From DATLFP01 sp035540955 (lineage in GTDB: Bacteria; Actinomycetota; Acidimicrobiia; Acidimicrobiales; CADCSY01): a stretch of DNA of 14,418 nucleotides. A program made the translations under genes and the position numbers. The stretch's first letter is position 1; every line of letters begins with the position of its first letter. Positions 13,647 to 14,418 of the stretch are shown one piece after another. The DNA lies in NCBI GenBank assembly GCA_035540955.1, contig DATLFP010000195.1:1-14418 (forward strand), given 5' to 3'. The notes beneath the pieces were generated by a model. The model did no database searches. It saw nothing but the letters and a program-made list of their open reading frames with translations, and was not told where the DNA came from.

Positions 13647-14245
13647 CGCGCCTCGATGCGGATCGTGATCCGGACGCGGCCGTCGTCGGCGTCGGTGCCC
13701 GCCTCGGCGCGGATGGCGATGCGGGCGTCGTCCGTCGTCAGCGTGAAGGCGCCGCTGGCGGTGTCGGCGCCAAGCCGGTGATCGATGAGGCCGGCGGCCG
13801 CCAGCGCGGCGGCCACGTCTTGCCCGGCCGCGCCGGGGTTCACCGCCGGACCCAGGTAGACGCGCTCGACGACCGGGCACGTGGGTCGGCACCACGAGTG
13901 CCCGCTCCTGGACGTGCGGAGCTCGTCGGCGAACGGCAGCTCGACCCGGTCGAGCTCGGCGGTGATCCGTCCTGTGCTCCAGGGCGCCCTCGCGGCGAGC
14001 ACCGGCGTGAGAACGGTGGCGGCGATGGCGAGGCTCGCCGTCCAGATGCCGCGCGAGGCGACGTCGCGGTAGGCCAGCCACGCAACCGCGCCGGTGACCA
14101 GGGCAAGGGTGCCGGCCACGAGCAGCTCACCGGCCTGGTAGCCGGCCACGCCGAGGAGATCGAGGGCGAGCGCGGTTGCTCCGAGGGCGCCGATGGGCAT
14201 CAACGCCCGCATGGTGCGCGCCGCGAGCGCGCGCCGGGGTTCCAT
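13640..14245 (-). CDS. Three-TM membrane protein with extracytoplasmic C-terminal domain
   Basis: This 201-residue protein is read from ATG 14245-14243; a GTG at 14263 would add six residues and neither start has a strong ribosome binding site. A basic N-terminus (MEPRRALAARTMR) precedes hydrophobic segments at about 16-34, 39-58 and 67-85. With the N-terminus inside, the remaining 115 residues would be outside. That part contains a C-x3-C pair (C119, C123, in WCRPTCP) and a C-terminal section with alternating strands (GAFTLTTDDARIAIRAEAG, RVRITIRIEARR). Third codon positions are strongly G/C, which supports a real gene. I do not recognise a family. It converges on the operon with 10 bases between stop codons and is divergent from the tldD-like gene by 35 bases, so it is probably transcribed alone. 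Confidence 0.8.
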   Translation of the reverse strand: MEPRRALAARTMRALMPIGALGATALALDLLGVAGYQAGELLVAGTLALVTGAVAWLAYRDVASRGIWTASLAIAATVLTPVLAARAPWSTGRITAELDRVELPFADELRTSRSGHSWCRPTCPVVERVYLGPAVNPGAAGQDVAAALAAAGLIDHRLGADTASGAFTLTTDDARIAIRAEAGTDADDGRVRITIRIEARR

Positions 14246-14268
14246 CCGGCTTGAATACACCACCGACC

Positions 14269-14276
14269 AGGGGGAG
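14269..14276 (+). promoter_or_regulatory. Ribosome binding site for the tldD-like gene
   Basis: AGGGGGAG ends 4 bases before ATG 14281 and fixes the start of the truncated gene. Only 35 bases separate the two divergent starts here, so the promoters of both genes must overlap or extend into the opposing coding regions. Confidence 0.65.
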
Positions 14277-14280
14277 ACAC

Positions 14281-14418
14281 ATGATCGACCAGGACGTGCT
14301 GGAGCGGGTGCTGGGGCGGGCGCTCCGGGACGGCGGTGACTTCGCCGAGGTGTTCGCCGAGGACCGGGTGGCGTCGAGCGCGATGCTCGACGACGGGCGC
14401 ATCGAGGAGCTGAGCTCG
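14281..14418 (+). CDS. TldD/PmbA-family protein, N-terminal fragment (runs off right edge)
   Basis: Only the first 46 residues are present. They show the N-terminal pattern of the TldD/PmbA family: a leading helix (DQDVLERVLGRALRDGGDF), the AEVFAED segment corresponding to the family's ya-Evr-e motif, a short strand, and LDDGRIEEL matching the dg-ve pattern. TldD and PmbA (TldE) form a metalloprotease that, in known cases, processes small peptides such as microcin B17 and CcdA. The visible part suggests TldD more than PmbA, but the metal-binding motif is outside the window, so the two cannot be told apart. A good ribosome binding site precedes the ATG. It is divergent from the neighbouring 3-TM gene and shows no evident link to the operon. 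Confidence 0.75.
   Translation, partial: MIDQDVLERVLGRALRDGGDFAEVFAEDRVASSAMLDDGRIEELSS

Overview
The window is very G+C-rich DNA (roughly 70% by eye) with strong G/C bias at third codon positions, GTG and TTG starts, TGA as the usual stop, and lipoprotein signals typical of Gram-positive cells. This suggests a high-GC actinobacterium. The amino-acid style and the fused Liv-type transporter make me think of the Acidimicrobiia, but that placement is inference. I see no tRNA, rRNA, CRISPR array or mobile element.

Layout. The left edge carries the N-terminal part of a minus-strand, membrane-anchored secreted protein (1-298). A 182-bp divergent gap separates it from a block of nine plus-strand genes (481-13629). 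Every junction in this block overlaps, by 1, 4 or 17 bases, so it is almost certainly one translationally coupled operon. The order is: MoxR AAA+ ATPase; DUF58 protein; membrane protein with a transglutaminase-like domain and DUF4129-like tail; lipoprotein; fused LivH-LivM permease; fused MFS-LivF-LivG protein; cupredoxin-like lipoprotein; small lipoprotein; larger lipoprotein. A convergent minus-strand gene for a 3-TM protein (13640-14245) follows, with an 8-bp inverted repeat spanning both stop codons. The start of a TldD/PmbA-family gene runs off the right edge.

What stands out. The operon joins a MoxR/DUF58/transglutaminase-like module to a branched-chain-amino-acid-type (HAAT) ABC transporter whose core is packed into two polypeptides. 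One is a LivH-LivM fusion. The other is a 1015-residue protein joining a complete 12-TM MFS domain to LivF-like and LivG-like ATPases. Two extracytoplasmic domains appear to have lost their active-site chemistry. The transglutaminase-like domain has Pro, Ala and Val where Cys, His and Asp are expected, in a protein with no cysteine at all. The cupredoxin-like domain has Arg, Asp, Arg and Val where His, Cys, His and Met copper ligands are expected. Four lipoproteins are encoded in the block.

Working model (inference): the operon builds an envelope complex that moves or senses an unknown, possibly hydrophobic, substrate. The Liv permease and MFS domains would be membrane paths, the tandem ATPases the motor, the lipoproteins and degenerate domains the extracellular binding or scaffold parts, and MoxR/DUF58 an assembly or remodelling system. 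No solute-binding protein is complete in the window. The truncated divergent gene at the left edge is the obvious place to look.
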